This document shows, in pieces, positions 1 through 9,914 of a stretch of DNA of 64,000 nt. The first letter of the stretch is position 1, and each line of letters begins with the position of its first letter. The notes under the pieces were generated by a model, which saw only the letters and a list, made by a program, of their open reading frames with translations, was not told the DNA's origin and did not search any database. Made by a program: the position numbers and the translations under genes. The stretch is from Candidatus Chlorobium masyuteum (GTDB taxonomy: Bacteria > Bacteroidota > Chlorobiia > Chlorobiales > Chlorobiaceae), in assembly GCF_011601315.1 (NCBI RefSeq), contig NZ_JAAORA010000001.1:124001-188000 (forward strand). The letters are read 5' to 3'.

Positions 1-48
1 CGTCATATCAAGTCGAAAACCAACCCGTTTAGCCTTGATTCTCGACAT
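1..48 (-). CDS. exbD: ExbD/TolR-type biopolymer transport protein, 5' end only
   Basis: Only the first 16 codons lie in the window; the gene runs off the left edge. The peptide begins MSRIKAKRVGFRLDMT. A basic N-terminus leading into a LDMTP-like stretch is the usual opening of ExbD/TolR proteins just before their single membrane helix. The start codon overlaps the stop codon of the ExbB-like gene by one base (TGATG), so the two are very likely translationally coupled. By family knowledge ExbB/ExbD form a proton-driven motor that energises outer-membrane transport. The assignment rests on a short peptide plus context. Confidence 0.7.
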   Translation of the reverse strand, partial: MSRIKAKRVGFRLDMT

Positions 49-797
49 CAGTTATCCGATTTTCCGGTTCCGAGAGTATGAATGATATAAAAGGCCGCTT
101 CATCAATCGTATAGTTGAAACGATCCACCCTGCTGGTAAAGATATTGTAGGCAACAATACCCATGATACCGCCACAAATACCAAGCGCGGTATTGAAGAG
201 TGCCTCGGAGATACCAAGAGAGAGCTGGACCGCGTCAGGAGCTCCGCTTGTAGCCATGGCGGCAAAAGCGCGAATCATGCCAAGCGTTGTTCCAAGAAGT
301 CCGACCATGGTGGAAATCGATGCAATCGTGGAGATCGCGACAAGATTTTTCTCCAGAAGCGGCATCTCCATAATCGTAGCCTCCTCCACCGCCTTCTCCA
401 TCTCGCTGATCTTTTTCTCACGATCAGTCACATTGAACTGGGCGAGTTTTTTATAGCGCTCAAGCACTGAACGAAGCACAGCCGCCAGTGAGCTTTGATG
501 ATCATCACATTTCAGAATTGCCTGATCAATATCCCCGTTGTCAATATCCTGTTTAAGCAGATGCACAAACTCGGGAATATTGCCTTTTCCGGAAGCCTTG
601 TTGAGGGCAATGATCCGTTCTACAACGTAGGCAATAACCATAAGAATCAGCGCCATAAGCACCGACACAACCGGTCCGCCCTTCCATACGGCATGAAACA
701 TCGACTCAGGAGGGTTCGTGCCCATCCAGACATAAAACCCTAAAGAAACCAAGTAGGTTACGACAATGAGTAAACCCGTAAATAAACCCTGTTTCAT
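48..797 (-). CDS. exbB: MotA/TolQ/ExbB proton channel family protein
   Basis: A 249-residue inner-membrane protein with four hydrophobic segments: two at the N-terminus (about residues 4-26 and 40-62) and a pair in the C-terminal half that carries the conserved GLLGTTLGMIRAF core of the MotA/TolQ/ExbB family. Such proteins form the proton channel that drives TonB- or Tol-dependent outer-membrane work. The ATG at 797 was chosen over an in-frame GTG at 851 because the residues between are polar and unlike the family. A GGAGAG stretch lies about 17 bases upstream, farther than usual. The gene is followed directly by exbD. ExbB versus TolQ cannot be settled without the missing neighbours. Confidence 0.85.
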   Translation of the reverse strand: MKQGLFTGLLIVVTYLVSLGFYVWMGTNPPESMFHAVWKGGPVVSVLMALILMVIAYVVERIIALNKASGKGNIPEFVHLLKQDIDNGDIDQAILKCDDHQSSLAAVLRSVLERYKKLAQFNVTDREKKISEMEKAVEEATIMEMPLLEKNLVAISTIASISTMVGLLGTTLGMIRAFAAMATSGAPDAVQLSLGISEALFNTALGICGGIMGIVAYNIFTSRVDRFNYTIDEAAFYIIHTLGTGKSDN

Positions 798-1008
798 AGA
801 CTGTTTTTTATTTTTGTCTCTCCGGCAAATAACACCGGTGTGATAAAGCACTTTGTAATTTGCTATACTGTGGTGGAAATCGATGCAAAAAACCTACTAC
901 AGTAGAGCTGAATTTAGTAAATAAGCTTGCGATTTTTAAATACTAATCGATCCGAAAAAGAGAAATAGACGTATTCCAGCAATAATTTTTATAACCGGGT
1001 ACCGATAG

Positions 1009-2904
1009 ATGATCCCTCATACAGCCATTGATGATGTCCGTCAGGCTGCAGACATTGTCGATATTATCTCCGATTACCTTACCCTTCAGCCTTCGGGACG
1101 AAACTACAAGGCCCTCTCCCCTTTTACCAGGGAGAAAACTCCCTCATTTGTGGTTTCACCCGAAAAACAGATCTACAAGTGTTTTTCAACCGGCAAGGGC
1201 GGCAATGTCTTCTCCTTCATCATGGAGATGGAAAAAGTCTCATTTCCCGAAGCGGTCGAACTGGTTGCCAAGCGAGCCGGAGTGGATATCAGCCGATTTA
1301 CCGAAAAGAAAGAGCGTGAAACGCCGGGAGAAGAGAGCCGGACTGAAACTCTCCGCTGGGCGGCAAAGTTTTTTCACCAGACGCTTCAGGGCAGCGAAGG
1401 AAAAACCGCCTCTGCCTATCTCGGAACAGAGAGAGGGCTATCGGAAAAAACCATCCGGAGCTTCGGCCTGGGTTATGCGCCTGAATCCTGGGAGCATCTC
1501 TTCAACGCAGCCAAACGTTCGGCAATTCCCCAGGAGCACCTGGTTGATCTCGGACTCATAACCCACAACAAGCAGAGAAACTCATGGTATGACACCTTCC
1601 GTAACCGGGTGATCTTTCCGGTCTTTTCGGTTGGAGGGCAGGTTGTCGGTTTCGGAGGACGCACGCTCGGCAATGATCCGCATGCGCCAAAATACCTGAA
1701 CTCTCCGGAGAGTGCGCTGTTTGAAAAGTCAAAACTGCTCTATGGTCTTCACGCCGCCAAAAACGAGATCCGCCGGATGGAGAGTGCCATCCTTGTTGAA
1801 GGCTACATGGATGTCCTTGCCCTTCACCAGGCCGGTATAACCAATGCTGTCGCTTCATGTGGCACCTCACTGACACGCTATCAGGCAAAAATCCTGCAAC
1901 GCTACACCCGGCGGGTACTCTTTATCTATGATGCTGATCCTGCAGGCCTGAAGTCAATGATAACGGGTATCGAAACCCTTCTTGCAGAGGGTATCACTCC
2001 TTTTGTTGTCATGCTTCCTTCGGGAGACGATCCCGACAGCTTTATTCGCCGGGAAGGGCGGGAAAAGTTCCTGCAATTTACTGAAGCGGAAAAACTGCAA
2101 TTTCTGGAGTTTCAAATCCGTTTTTTCTCGGAATCCGGCGATTTCGAACAACCGGAGGAAAAATCAAGGTCCATACGCTCAATGGTGCATACGATAGCGC
2201 TGATTCCAGACCGTATACAGCAGGAGCTCTACCTTCAGGAGTTAGCAGAAAAACTCTCCATCAGTCACTCGGCACTCCTTGAACTGCTCGGAAAGCAACT
2301 CGAAGCGGAAGGAAAAAAAAGCGTTTCACAAGAACGGCGAACAGAGGTAAACGTACCGAAAAGGGTGAATAAAGAGCTCTCCGTGCTTGAAAAAACTTTT
2401 TTAAAAGCATTGCTTGAAAGCACCGGCTATGGCAATGCGGTTCTGGAATTTGCCGCTTCTCATGAAGAGATGCTTGAGCTTTCACATCCGGCAGCGCAGC
2501 AGATCTTCACCCATATGATCCGCCGCTACCACGAGATCTCAGGGAATCCGGAAGAGCGGATCGATATCGCATCCGAGATCAGTCAGTTCAGCACTCCCGA
2601 GTCCAGAGATCTTGCTTCCGGACTGATGATGGACCAGCCGGTCAGCAATAAATGGCACGAACAGACCGACATACATGCCGAACGCGCAAAACAGTGCCTG
2701 GAGATGTTCATTGATGCGTTCACAAACCTTATTCTTGATCCTCTGCTCCGCCAGAAAACCAAAATAACGGAAAAAATTCTGCATGAAATCGACACAGATA
2801 AAGAGATTGCTCTTCAGGAAGAACATAAGGCTCTGACTACTAAAATCAGTAAAACCACTAAAGATTTAAAAGCAACAAAAAAGAATATTCTCGAAAACCT
2901 CTGA
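1009..2904 (+). CDS. dnaG: DNA primase DnaG with degenerate zinc-binding domain
   Basis: A 631-residue primase that makes RNA primers at the replication fork. The N-terminal CHC2-type domain (residues 1-100), the TOPRIM catalytic domain (EGYMD near residue 264, YDADPAG, then DPDSF) and a C-terminal helicase-binding region are all present. The zinc-ligand pattern is broken. Where the family has C-P-F-H-x-E-K-T-P-S-F followed by C-F-x-C-G, this protein has SPFTREKTPSF (S37, T40) and KCFSTGKGG (C58, T61), so only one of four ligands remains. The surrounding fold residues are kept, so the domain probably still folds without zinc. The gene stands alone, facing glyA. Identity is secure; loss of zinc binding is inferred. 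Confidence 0.95.
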   Translation: MIPHTAIDDVRQAADIVDIISDYLTLQPSGRNYKALSPFTREKTPSFVVSPEKQIYKCFSTGKGGNVFSFIMEMEKVSFPEAVELVAKRAGVDISRFTEKKERETPGEESRTETLRWAAKFFHQTLQGSEGKTASAYLGTERGLSEKTIRSFGLGYAPESWEHLFNAAKRSAIPQEHLVDLGLITHNKQRNSWYDTFRNRVIFPVFSVGGQVVGFGGRTLGNDPHAPKYLNSPESALFEKSKLLYGLHAAKNEIRRMESAILVEGYMDVLALHQAGITNAVASCGTSLTRYQAKILQRYTRRVLFIYDADPAGLKSMITGIETLLAEGITPFVVMLPSGDDPDSFIRREGREKFLQFTEAEKLQFLEFQIRFFSESGDFEQPEEKSRSIRSMVHTIALIPDRIQQELYLQELAEKLSISHSALLELLGKQLEAEGKKSVSQERRTEVNVPKRVNKELSVLEKTFLKALLESTGYGNAVLEFAASHEEMLELSHPAAQQIFTHMIRRYHEISGNPEERIDIASEISQFSTPESRDLASGLMMDQPVSNKWHEQTDIHAERAKQCLEMFIDAFTNLILDPLLRQKTKITEKILHEIDTDKEIALQEEHKALTTKISKTTKDLKATKKNILENL

Positions 2905-2927
2905 GCGCCTCACCCCATTCAATAAAA

Positions 2928-2955
2928 AAGCCCGTCAGATGGTTTTGACGGGCTT
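2928..2955 (-). terminator. Intrinsic terminator of glyA
   Basis: A perfect 10-bp stem (AAGCCCGTCA/TGACGGGCTT) with an 8-base loop. Read on the minus strand it is followed by TTTTTTATT, so it terminates glyA, whose stop lies 30 bases upstream. On the plus strand the stem lacks a T-run, so it would stop dnaG transcripts less well. Confidence 0.85.
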
Positions 2956-2984
2956 GAAAAAAAGATAAACCGACTCAGGAAATC

Positions 2985-4298
2985 TTACACATACCCGACA
3001 AGCGGGTTGCGAAGGCAGAGTGCCTTGATCTCCTCTCTGACACCCTGACAAACCTTCGCCACATCAGGCTTTTCAGCCGCAGTAATAACCCGGTCAATCA
3101 GTTCAGCGACAGCGATACTGTCCGCTTCAACCATACCTCTGGTCGTCATGGCCGGTGTACCGATACGGATGCCGCTGGTGACAAAGGGTGACTTGTCATC
3201 AAAAGGAACCATGTTCTTGTTGACCGTAATACCGGCATCGTGCAGCAGGTTCTCGGCAACCTTGCCGGTAACGTTCTTGTTGCGCAAATCAAGCAGCATG
3301 AGGTGGTTTTTGGTACCGCCGCTGACAATATTATAACCGAGTGATGTGAACTTGTCCGCCATCGCAGCAGCATTCTTTCTGACCTGAATGGCATACTCCC
3401 TGAACTCCGGCTTCAGTGCCTCACCGAAAGCCACAGCCTTGCCTGCAATGACATGCATAAGCGGTCCGCCCTGGATACCGGGCATAACCTCTGCATCCAT
3501 CACTTCGGACATCATTTTCACGCGCGAGCCGGTTTTGGTTTTGATGGTAATTCCCATGGGATTCTCAAAGTCACTCCCCATCATGATCATACCGCCTCTG
3601 GGTCCGCGAAGGGTTTTATGCGTCGTGGTGGTCACAAAATGACAGTGCGGCATGGGATCGCCCAGAAGACCTGCGGCAATGAGTCCTGCAGGATGAGCGA
3701 TATCGGCCATCAAAAAGGCGCCGACCTTGTCGGCAATCGCTCTGAATGCCTTCAGATCAAATCCCTGCGAATAGGCGCTTGCTCCGGCAATAATCAGTCG
3801 GGGACGGACCTTGAGGGCAAGCTCCTCAACCTTGTTCATATCAATACAACCGCTCTCGCGATTCACACCATAGGAGTGCGCATCATACATCTGGCCGGAA
3901 AAGTTGACCGAGCTGCCGTGTGTCAAGTGACCGCCATGCGAGAGGTCGAGCCCCATGATGGTGTCGCCGGGCTTCAGCACTGAAAAAAGAACCGCCATGT
4001 TGGCGCTTGAACCGGAGTGCGGCTGTACATTGACATAGTCGCATTTAAAAAGCTTTTTAGCCCGATCGCGGGCAAGATTCTCGGCAACATCAACAAATTC
4101 GCACCCGCCATAGTAGCGCTTGCCGGGATAGCCCTCGGCATATTTATTGGTCATCACCGAGCCGCATGCCTGCATGACGGCACGGCTGGTAAAATTCTCC
4201 GAAGCAATGAGTTCAAGTGTTTCAGTCTGCCGGGTCGTCTCATTGGCTATAGCCTCAAAGACCTCTCTATCCTGCAGTTGAAGAATGTCGGTATCCAT
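2985..4298 (-). CDS. glyA: Serine hydroxymethyltransferase
   Basis: A 437-residue PLP enzyme that interconverts serine and glycine while loading C1 units onto tetrahydrofolate. Visible signatures are the N-terminal LIASENFTS segment, the glycine-rich [11 protein letters not shown] motif and the PLP lysine in [14 protein letters not shown]; full length and intact. An AAGGAA ribosome site sits about nine bases before the ATG at 4298. It lies 61 bases downstream of ribBA on the same strand, so the pair may be one transcript ending at the terminator 2928-2955. With gcvPA/gcvH at 33.5-35.2 kb it links serine, glycine and folate C1 metabolism. Confidence 0.97.
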   Translation of the reverse strand: MDTDILQLQDREVFEAIANETTRQTETLELIASENFTSRAVMQACGSVMTNKYAEGYPGKRYYGGCEFVDVAENLARDRAKKLFKCDYVNVQPHSGSSANMAVLFSVLKPGDTIMGLDLSHGGHLTHGSSVNFSGQMYDAHSYGVNRESGCIDMNKVEELALKVRPRLIIAGASAYSQGFDLKAFRAIADKVGAFLMADIAHPAGLIAAGLLGDPMPHCHFVTTTTHKTLRGPRGGMIMMGSDFENPMGITIKTKTGSRVKMMSEVMDAEVMPGIQGGPLMHVIAGKAVAFGEALKPEFREYAIQVRKNAAAMADKFTSLGYNIVSGGTKNHLMLLDLRNKNVTGKVAENLLHDAGITVNKNMVPFDDKSPFVTSGIRIGTPAMTTRGMVEADSIAVAELIDRVITAAEKPDVAKVCQGVREEIKALCLRNPLVGYV

Positions 4299-4359
4299 CG
4301 CGAGTCGTTCCTTTTCCTTATGGAAGTTTACTTGTTGTGATTTTGTTCTCTCTCTTCTC

Positions 4360-5601
4360 TCAGCGGTTCGTACGCCCCTCGGAGCCGCATGAACATCCGA
4401 TCATATGACCGAGCTTGTCACGCTTGGTATCCAGATAGCTCTGATTCATGGGATTCGGAGCGATTTCAAGCGGAATACGTTCGACAATTTCCAGGCCGTA
4501 CCCTTCAAGACCAACCACTTTTTTGGGATTGTTGGTCATGAGCTTCATTTTCCTGACCCCAAGATCCTTCAGAATCTGGGCTCCGATACCATAGTCACGC
4601 AGGTCAGCCTTGAAACCGAGCTTCTCATTGGCTTCGACCGTATCAAACCCCTCATCCTGAAGATTATAGGCTTTGAGCTTATTGATAAGACCGATACCCC
4701 GACCCTCCTGCATCAGATAGATCAGTACACCGCGTCCCTCTTTTTCAATCTTGGAAAGGGCTGATGCAAGCTGGTTGCCGCAGTCGCAGCGAAGAGAGGC
4801 AAAGGTATCACCGGTAGCGCACTGCGAATGAACCCTGACCAGCACCGGTTCGTCACTGGTGATATCCCCTTTCACAATCGCCATATGGTTCTGCTGGTCG
4901 GCAAACGTTTCATAGGCGATCAACCTGAACTCGCCGTATGCCGTCGGAAGTCTTGATTCAACCGCCCGGTTCACCAGCTTGTTGCGCTGCATCTGATAGG
5001 CAACAAGCTCCTTGATGGTAATAAGTTTCAGTCCGAATTTTTTCTTCAGCTTGATCAGCTCGGGAAGCCGCGCCATGCTGCCGTCTTCATGCAGGATTTC
5101 ACAGAGCAGACCGACAGGGCTGCACCCGGCAAGACGGGCAAGATCAACGGCGGCCTCGGTATGACCTACCCGGCGAAGCACTCCTCCATCCATGGCCCGG
5201 AGAGGGAAAATATGGCCGGGACGGGAAAAATCATCGGCGCTCGAGGATGGATCTCCAAGCATTTTGATCGTTGTTGCCCGGTCAAAAACCGAAATACCGG
5301 TCGTCACACCTTCGGCAATGGCATCGACAGAGACGGTAAAATTGGTTTCGTGCTGGGAGGTATTTCTCTGAACCATCGGATCAAGCTGCAGCTCCTTTGC
5401 CCTCGCCATGGTTATGGCCACGCAAAGCAGGCCCCGCGCCTCTCTGGTGATAAAATTGACCATCTCGGTGGTCACCAGATCAGCCGCAGCAATAAAATCG
5501 CCTTCATCCTCACGATCCTCGTCATCAATAACAATCACCAGTTTGCCCTGGCGGATATCCTCAAGAGCAGCTTCAATTGAGTCAAAATTCGACTTATCCA
5601 T
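4360..5601 (-). CDS. ribBA: Bifunctional DHBP synthase / GTP cyclohydrolase II
   Basis: A 413-residue fusion of two riboflavin-pathway enzymes. The N-terminal half (about 1-205) is 3,4-dihydroxy-2-butanone-4-phosphate synthase, with the acidic metal-binding run [11 protein letters not shown] and the [11 protein letters not shown] loop. The C-terminal half is GTP cyclohydrolase II, with zinc cysteines in [18 protein letters not shown] and the QEGRGIGL motif. Both active sites look intact. It is upstream of glyA on the minus strand and divergent from carB-C. I looked for an FMN riboswitch in the 229-base leader and saw none. Confidence 0.96.
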   Translation of the reverse strand: MDKSNFDSIEAALEDIRQGKLVIVIDDEDREDEGDFIAAADLVTTEMVNFITREARGLLCVAITMARAKELQLDPMVQRNTSQHETNFTVSVDAIAEGVTTGISVFDRATTIKMLGDPSSSADDFSRPGHIFPLRAMDGGVLRRVGHTEAAVDLARLAGCSPVGLLCEILHEDGSMARLPELIKLKKKFGLKLITIKELVAYQMQRNKLVNRAVESRLPTAYGEFRLIAYETFADQQNHMAIVKGDITSDEPVLVRVHSQCATGDTFASLRCDCGNQLASALSKIEKEGRGVLIYLMQEGRGIGLINKLKAYNLQDEGFDTVEANEKLGFKADLRDYGIGAQILKDLGVRKMKLMTNNPKKVVGLEGYGLEIVERIPLEIAPNPMNQSYLDTKRDKLGHMIGCSCGSEGRTNR

Positions 5602-5721
5602 ACGTTTTGTTACACCTTTTTTCGAAAGCAGATATTACACGAAAACATTGTAATGTAAAAAAATTCCCGTTCCATTTTCAGGCTGCAGAAAAAGAAGAGA
5701 GGGAAGCTCAAACGGGCGGCT

Positions 5722-5749
5722 TTGAGAAGCATGGGCATTTTTGTATAAT
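5722..5749 (+). promoter_or_regulatory. Probable sigma-70 promoter of the carB C-terminal half gene
   Basis: TTGAGA (5722-5727), a 16-base spacer and a perfect TATAAT (5744-5749) lie on the plus strand about 80 bases before the carB-C start codon, which predicts transcription from about 5756. The -35 box overlaps the right arm of a small hairpin (CTCAAA/TTTGAG). Prediction from pattern alone. Confidence 0.5.
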
Positions 5750-5830
5750 GCACCGGTTTTTATATAAAGAGGTGAATTATTACCTTTACACTGTCGAATC
5801 CTGAAGCTTTTTCAAAACTACTGAGACTGC

Positions 5831-7687
5831 ATGACCACTCAAGCTTCCGACCTGCCGCAGGAGGTTACTGACCTTTCCCGGAAATTCCCGAAAGAGCAGC
5901 TTCTGAAAGCAAAACAGCACGGCTTTTCCGATTTTCAACTTGCCAATATCTTCAACAGTTCCGAACCCGCAATCCGGGCTCTCAGAAAACATTACCGTGT
6001 TGAATCCGTCTTCAAAACCGTCGATACCTGCGCGGCTGAATTCGATGCAAAAACACCCTACCACTACTCAACTTACGAGGAGGAAAACGAATCAATCTCC
6101 TCTGACAGGAAGAAAGTCATAATCCTCGGAGGCGGCCCCAACCGGATCGGCCAGGGTATCGAGTTTGACTACTGTTGTGTCCAGGCTGTTTTTGCTCTCA
6201 GGGAGGCCGGTTATGAGACCATCATGGTGAACTGTAACCCTGAAACCGTTTCGACAGACTACGATATTGCCGATAAACTCTACTTTGAGCCGCTCACCTT
6301 TGAAGATACCATCCGTATCATAGAGCATGAAAAGCCGCTCGGCGTTATTGTCAGCTTTGGCGGCCAGACACCCCTCAAACTCTCGACCAAGCTGCATGAA
6401 GCCGGCGTCACCATTCTCGGAACCTCTTCAAAAGGGATAGACCTTGCTGAAGACCGTAAAAAATTCGGAGCGCTTCTCGAAGAGCTTGAGATTCCCCATC
6501 CCGAATACGGCACAGCCATCAGCTTTGAGGAGGCAAAGGAGATTACCCGCAGAATAGGCTACCCTGCACTGGTTCGCCCGAGTTACGTTCTCGGCGGACG
6601 GGCAATGAAGATTGTCTACAATGACGACTCGCTCAAGGAGTATATCGATCAGGCGCTCTTCATTACCGAAAAATATCCGCTCCTGATCGACCGTTTTCTG
6701 GAAACAGCGGTTGAGTTCGACATAGATGCCATTGCCGACAGCTCGGACTGCGTCATCAGCGGTATCATGCAGCATGTTGAAGCAGCAGGCATACACAGCG
6801 GTGACTCCACCTCAATTCTGCCCTATCACAACATCAGTCCGAAGGCCATAGAGACCATGAAGGGATATACGCGCACCCTTGCAAAAAACCTCAAGGTTGT
6901 GGGACTGATGAACATACAGTATGCCGTTCAGAATGAGAGTGTCTATGTCATTGAGGTGAATCCGAGAGCAAGCCGTACGGTTCCTTTTGTCGGCAAGGCT
7001 ACAGCAATTCCGGTTGTAAAAATTGCAACACGTGTTATGCTCGGAGAAAAGCTCAGCGATCTGCGCAAGGAGTATGACCTGAAAGATTGCGATGAACTCG
7101 GTATGACCCACATTTCGATCAAGGAACCGGTTTTTCCTTTCTCAAAGTTTGCAAAATCAGGGGTTTATCTCGGCCCTGAAATGCGTTCAACCGGTGAAGC
7201 CATGAGCCTTGCCGACAACTTCCCTGAAGCCTTTGCAAAGGCCTATCAGGCGGCAAACATGCACCTGCCCCTCTCCGGAGCAGTCTTCATCAGCGTCAAT
7301 GACCAGGATAAAAACCAGAGGATCATCGCTATTGCCAAAGCGCTCTACCGCATGGATTTCGATCTTGTTGCCACTGCCGGAACCTACAGCTTCCTGAGAG
7401 AGAACGGCATTGAGTGCAAAAAGGTGTTCAAGGTGGGAGAAGAGGGACGACCGAACATCTTCGACATTATCAAGCACGGCAAGATCAACTTTGTCATCAA
7501 CACACCGAGAGGCGAAAAAGCCCTGCATGATGAGGAGGCTATCGGCGCTGCATCAGTTTTGAACAATGTTCCGTTTGTCACAACCATTGAGGCAGCCGAA
7601 GCATCGGTACAGGCGATAGATTGTATCCGTCATCAGGAGTTCGGCGTCAAAAGCCTCCAGGAGTACGCCGCCTACCGCAACAAGTAA
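5831..7687 (+). CDS. carB: Carbamoyl-phosphate synthase large subunit, C-terminal half (split carB)
   Basis: A 618-residue protein that corresponds only to the second half of the usual ~1070-residue CarB. It starts in the oligomerisation domain (FPKEQLLKAKQHGFSD), continues with the second biotin-carboxylase-like ATP-grasp unit (ILGGGPNRIGQGIEFDY, then ALVRPSYVLGGRAM) that phosphorylates carbamate, and ends in the MGS-like allosteric domain (about residue 490 on). The N-terminal half is not in this window, so it must be a separate gene elsewhere, as known from some other lineages. The product serves arginine and pyrimidine synthesis. The ATG at 5831 has no strong ribosome site. A strong terminator follows. 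Confidence 0.93.
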   Translation: MTTQASDLPQEVTDLSRKFPKEQLLKAKQHGFSDFQLANIFNSSEPAIRALRKHYRVESVFKTVDTCAAEFDAKTPYHYSTYEEENESISSDRKKVIILGGGPNRIGQGIEFDYCCVQAVFALREAGYETIMVNCNPETVSTDYDIADKLYFEPLTFEDTIRIIEHEKPLGVIVSFGGQTPLKLSTKLHEAGVTILGTSSKGIDLAEDRKKFGALLEELEIPHPEYGTAISFEEAKEITRRIGYPALVRPSYVLGGRAMKIVYNDDSLKEYIDQALFITEKYPLLIDRFLETAVEFDIDAIADSSDCVISGIMQHVEAAGIHSGDSTSILPYHNISPKAIETMKGYTRTLAKNLKVVGLMNIQYAVQNESVYVIEVNPRASRTVPFVGKATAIPVVKIATRVMLGEKLSDLRKEYDLKDCDELGMTHISIKEPVFPFSKFAKSGVYLGPEMRSTGEAMSLADNFPEAFAKAYQAANMHLPLSGAVFISVNDQDKNQRIIAIAKALYRMDFDLVATAGTYSFLRENGIECKKVFKVGEEGRPNIFDIIKHGKINFVINTPRGEKALHDEEAIGAASVLNNVPFVTTIEAAEASVQAIDCIRHQEFGVKSLQEYAAYRNK

Positions 7688-7701
7688 CACCACGTTATAC
7701 G

Positions 7702-7732
7702 CAAAGAAGCCCGCACATCGCGGGCTTCTTTG
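7702..7732 (+). terminator. Terminator between carB-C and the TPR-GT9 gene
   Basis: A 13-bp stem (CAAAGAAGCCCGC with its complement) around a 5-base loop, ending in TTCTTTGTTT on the plus strand. It sits between two converging stop codons (7687 and 7735) and probably serves carB-C; on the minus strand the flanking T-run is weaker. Confidence 0.8.
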
Positions 7733-7734
7733 TT

Positions 7735-9705
7735 TCAGCATCCGGAAAATCTTTTAAGCAGCTCCTCCCTGACAGCAATCATCACACGCTCCCATTCACC
7801 GGGAGACTCCTGACGGAAAAGACGGGCGGTGGGGTACCACGGGCTGTCATCTCGCTTAAGCAGCCATCGCCAGTCGGGATTGAACGGCAGAAGAATCCAG
7901 ACCGGTCGGCCCATCGCTCCTGCCAGATGCGCCACACTTGTATCAACACTCACCACCAGATCGACCAGCTCACAGAGAGCCGCTGTATCAGCAAAATCAG
8001 CAAGCTGTTCACCAAAATGCACTATTCCTGGATGCTCGCGCAGCACCTCTCTATCACTCTCGCGCACCTCTTTCTGGAGGCTTATATATTCGAATCCTTC
8101 CGGCAGCAGGCTGACGAATTCAGAGAGCGGAATGCTCCGGTTATGATCATTGCCATGGGTTAAGCATCCACTCCAGACAATACCAACACGTGGTATTGAA
8201 CGAGGGCCAAGAACTTCCTGCCATTTCTTAACTTTTATTTGATCAGCATTGATATAACCGTTTTTATCGGCAGGAATGGTTTGCTCAACGGTATTGAAAA
8301 CCCCGGGAAGACTCATAAGTGAAAGATGAAAGTCACAGGGAGGAACTTCCGCATCTTCACTGATAATCGTTACCCCTTCAAGAGTGCCTGCTAACAGCAC
8401 TGCAAGTGCATCCTGCACCTGAAGAGTGACCGTTGCCCCCATATCCCTGACAACTCCTGCATAGCGACAGAACTGGATCGTATCGCCAAGACCCTGCTCA
8501 CTGTAGAGAAGAATGGTTCGGCCATCCAGTGAATCCTTTCCATTCCATTCGGGCCGAGAAAACTCCCTGACATTACCCTTCATCTCTCTCTTTTTCCATC
8601 GCCACTCATAGTTCTGCCAACCCTCCCGGAAATTACCGACAAGAAGCTGATTGAAACCGATGTTCCAGCGGGCATCAATACTGTCAGGCTCTTTTTCAAG
8701 TGCCCTGCTATAGCATGCAATCGCTTCGTTATAGCGTCCGAGCCCATTCAATGCGTTACCGCTGTTGATATATGCCCCGCTGTAGTCCGGGTTAAGTGCA
8801 ATAGCCTTCGTGCAGCTTGAAAGGGCTTCCGGGAAACGGTTCAGGCCATTCAATGCCACCGACAAATTGTTGTATACCTTTGCATTTCCCGGTTTCAACC
8901 GCAAGGCACGGTCATGAGCCTCAATCGCCTCCCCGTAGCGCTTCAGATAGTTCAACGCCACGCCAAGAAGCGTCCACGCTTCAGCACTCCCCTGATCCAG
9001 TTCAATAGCCTTCATGCAACTTGCAAGTGCCTCCTCATGACGATCAAGGCCCATCAGGGAGATTGCCCTGTTATTCCAGGCGGTAACATCCCCTGCATGC
9101 AGAGCAAGAGCCTGCTCACAACTTCTCAGCCCTTCGGCAAACCGTTCGAGATCGTTCAATGCAACCCCCCTGTTGTTATGGGCTGCCGGAGTTGACGGGT
9201 TCAGTGCAATCGACCGCTCATAACACTCCAGAGCTGCCTCATGACTCTTCAGAGCATTGAGAGTCGCCCCGAGCATATTCCATGCATCGGCGAAGTCCGG
9301 CTTCAGGGAGAGTGCCTTCCGGAAGCTCCCGACAGCCTCTTCAAAGCGGGCAAGATCATGAAGGGCAAGAGCGCGGTTATACCAGTGATCTGCATGTGCA
9401 GGTTCGAGCAGAAGTGCCCTGTCATGCATTTCGATCGCCGATTCCATGCGACCAAGCCCCCTGAATACATAGCCGAGGTTGTTCAAGGCATCGATATGCC
9501 GGGGATCTATTTCCAATGCCCGTTTGATCAACTCTGCTGCCCGAAGGAGGTCACCGGTCTGGGCGGCAATCACTCCCGAAAGATGCAACGCATCGAAATG
9601 AAGGGGATTCCGACTCAGTACACTCTGGTAAAGAGCGAATGCATCCTCAAAACGGCCCTGCATGTGAAGAGCATAGGCTCTGTCGAATTCTCCTCCCATT
9701 GCCAC
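7735..9705 (-). CDS. TPR-repeat protein with C-terminal glycosyltransferase-9-like domain
   Basis: A 656-residue protein. Residues 1 to about 350 are a run of roughly ten tetratricopeptide repeats, typical units reading ALEIDPRHIDALNNLGYVF. From about 370 on there is a Rossmann-like region resembling ADP-heptose:LPS heptosyltransferases (GT9): LYSEQGLGDTIQFCRYA, VGIVWSGCLTHGNDHNRSI and VVSVDTSVAHLAGAMGRPVW. This TPR-GT9 architecture occurs in many bacteria and is thought to act in glycan or protein glycosylation; the substrate is unknown. The start is uncertain: GTG at 9705 or ATG at 9699, neither with a good ribosome site. It ends against the terminator shared with carB-C. Confidence 0.85.
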   Translation of the reverse strand: MAMGGEFDRAYALHMQGRFEDAFALYQSVLSRNPLHFDALHLSGVIAAQTGDLLRAAELIKRALEIDPRHIDALNNLGYVFRGLGRMESAIEMHDRALLLEPAHADHWYNRALALHDLARFEEAVGSFRKALSLKPDFADAWNMLGATLNALKSHEAALECYERSIALNPSTPAAHNNRGVALNDLERFAEGLRSCEQALALHAGDVTAWNNRAISLMGLDRHEEALASCMKAIELDQGSAEAWTLLGVALNYLKRYGEAIEAHDRALRLKPGNAKVYNNLSVALNGLNRFPEALSSCTKAIALNPDYSGAYINSGNALNGLGRYNEAIACYSRALEKEPDSIDARWNIGFNQLLVGNFREGWQNYEWRWKKREMKGNVREFSRPEWNGKDSLDGRTILLYSEQGLGDTIQFCRYAGVVRDMGATVTLQVQDALAVLLAGTLEGVTIISEDAEVPPCDFHLSLMSLPGVFNTVEQTIPADKNGYINADQIKVKKWQEVLGPRSIPRVGIVWSGCLTHGNDHNRSIPLSEFVSLLPEGFEYISLQKEVRESDREVLREHPGIVHFGEQLADFADTAALCELVDLVVSVDTSVAHLAGAMGRPVWILLPFNPDWRWLLKRDDSPWYPTARLFRQESPGEWERVMIAVREELLKRFSGC

Positions 9706-9914
9706 AAACTTTTTCCGGTTTAATCGTGTTCATCAATGGCAAGCACAAGCACTAAAAAGCTCAATGGGATCAGGTAAGCAGAGAACTTTTTCCCTCTTCA
9801 TGAAAATAATGGCCTGAAGGAAATAATATCTCGGTTATATTTACGGTCAGAAGATTGTCCCGATGCCGGAGCAGCCGTTCGCCTGCACTGAACCAAAACC
9901 AAACGTTTTTACCC

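Noticed and set aside
5602-5830. Possible FMN riboswitch before ribBA
   Set aside because: The conserved RFN core sequences are absent on the minus strand.
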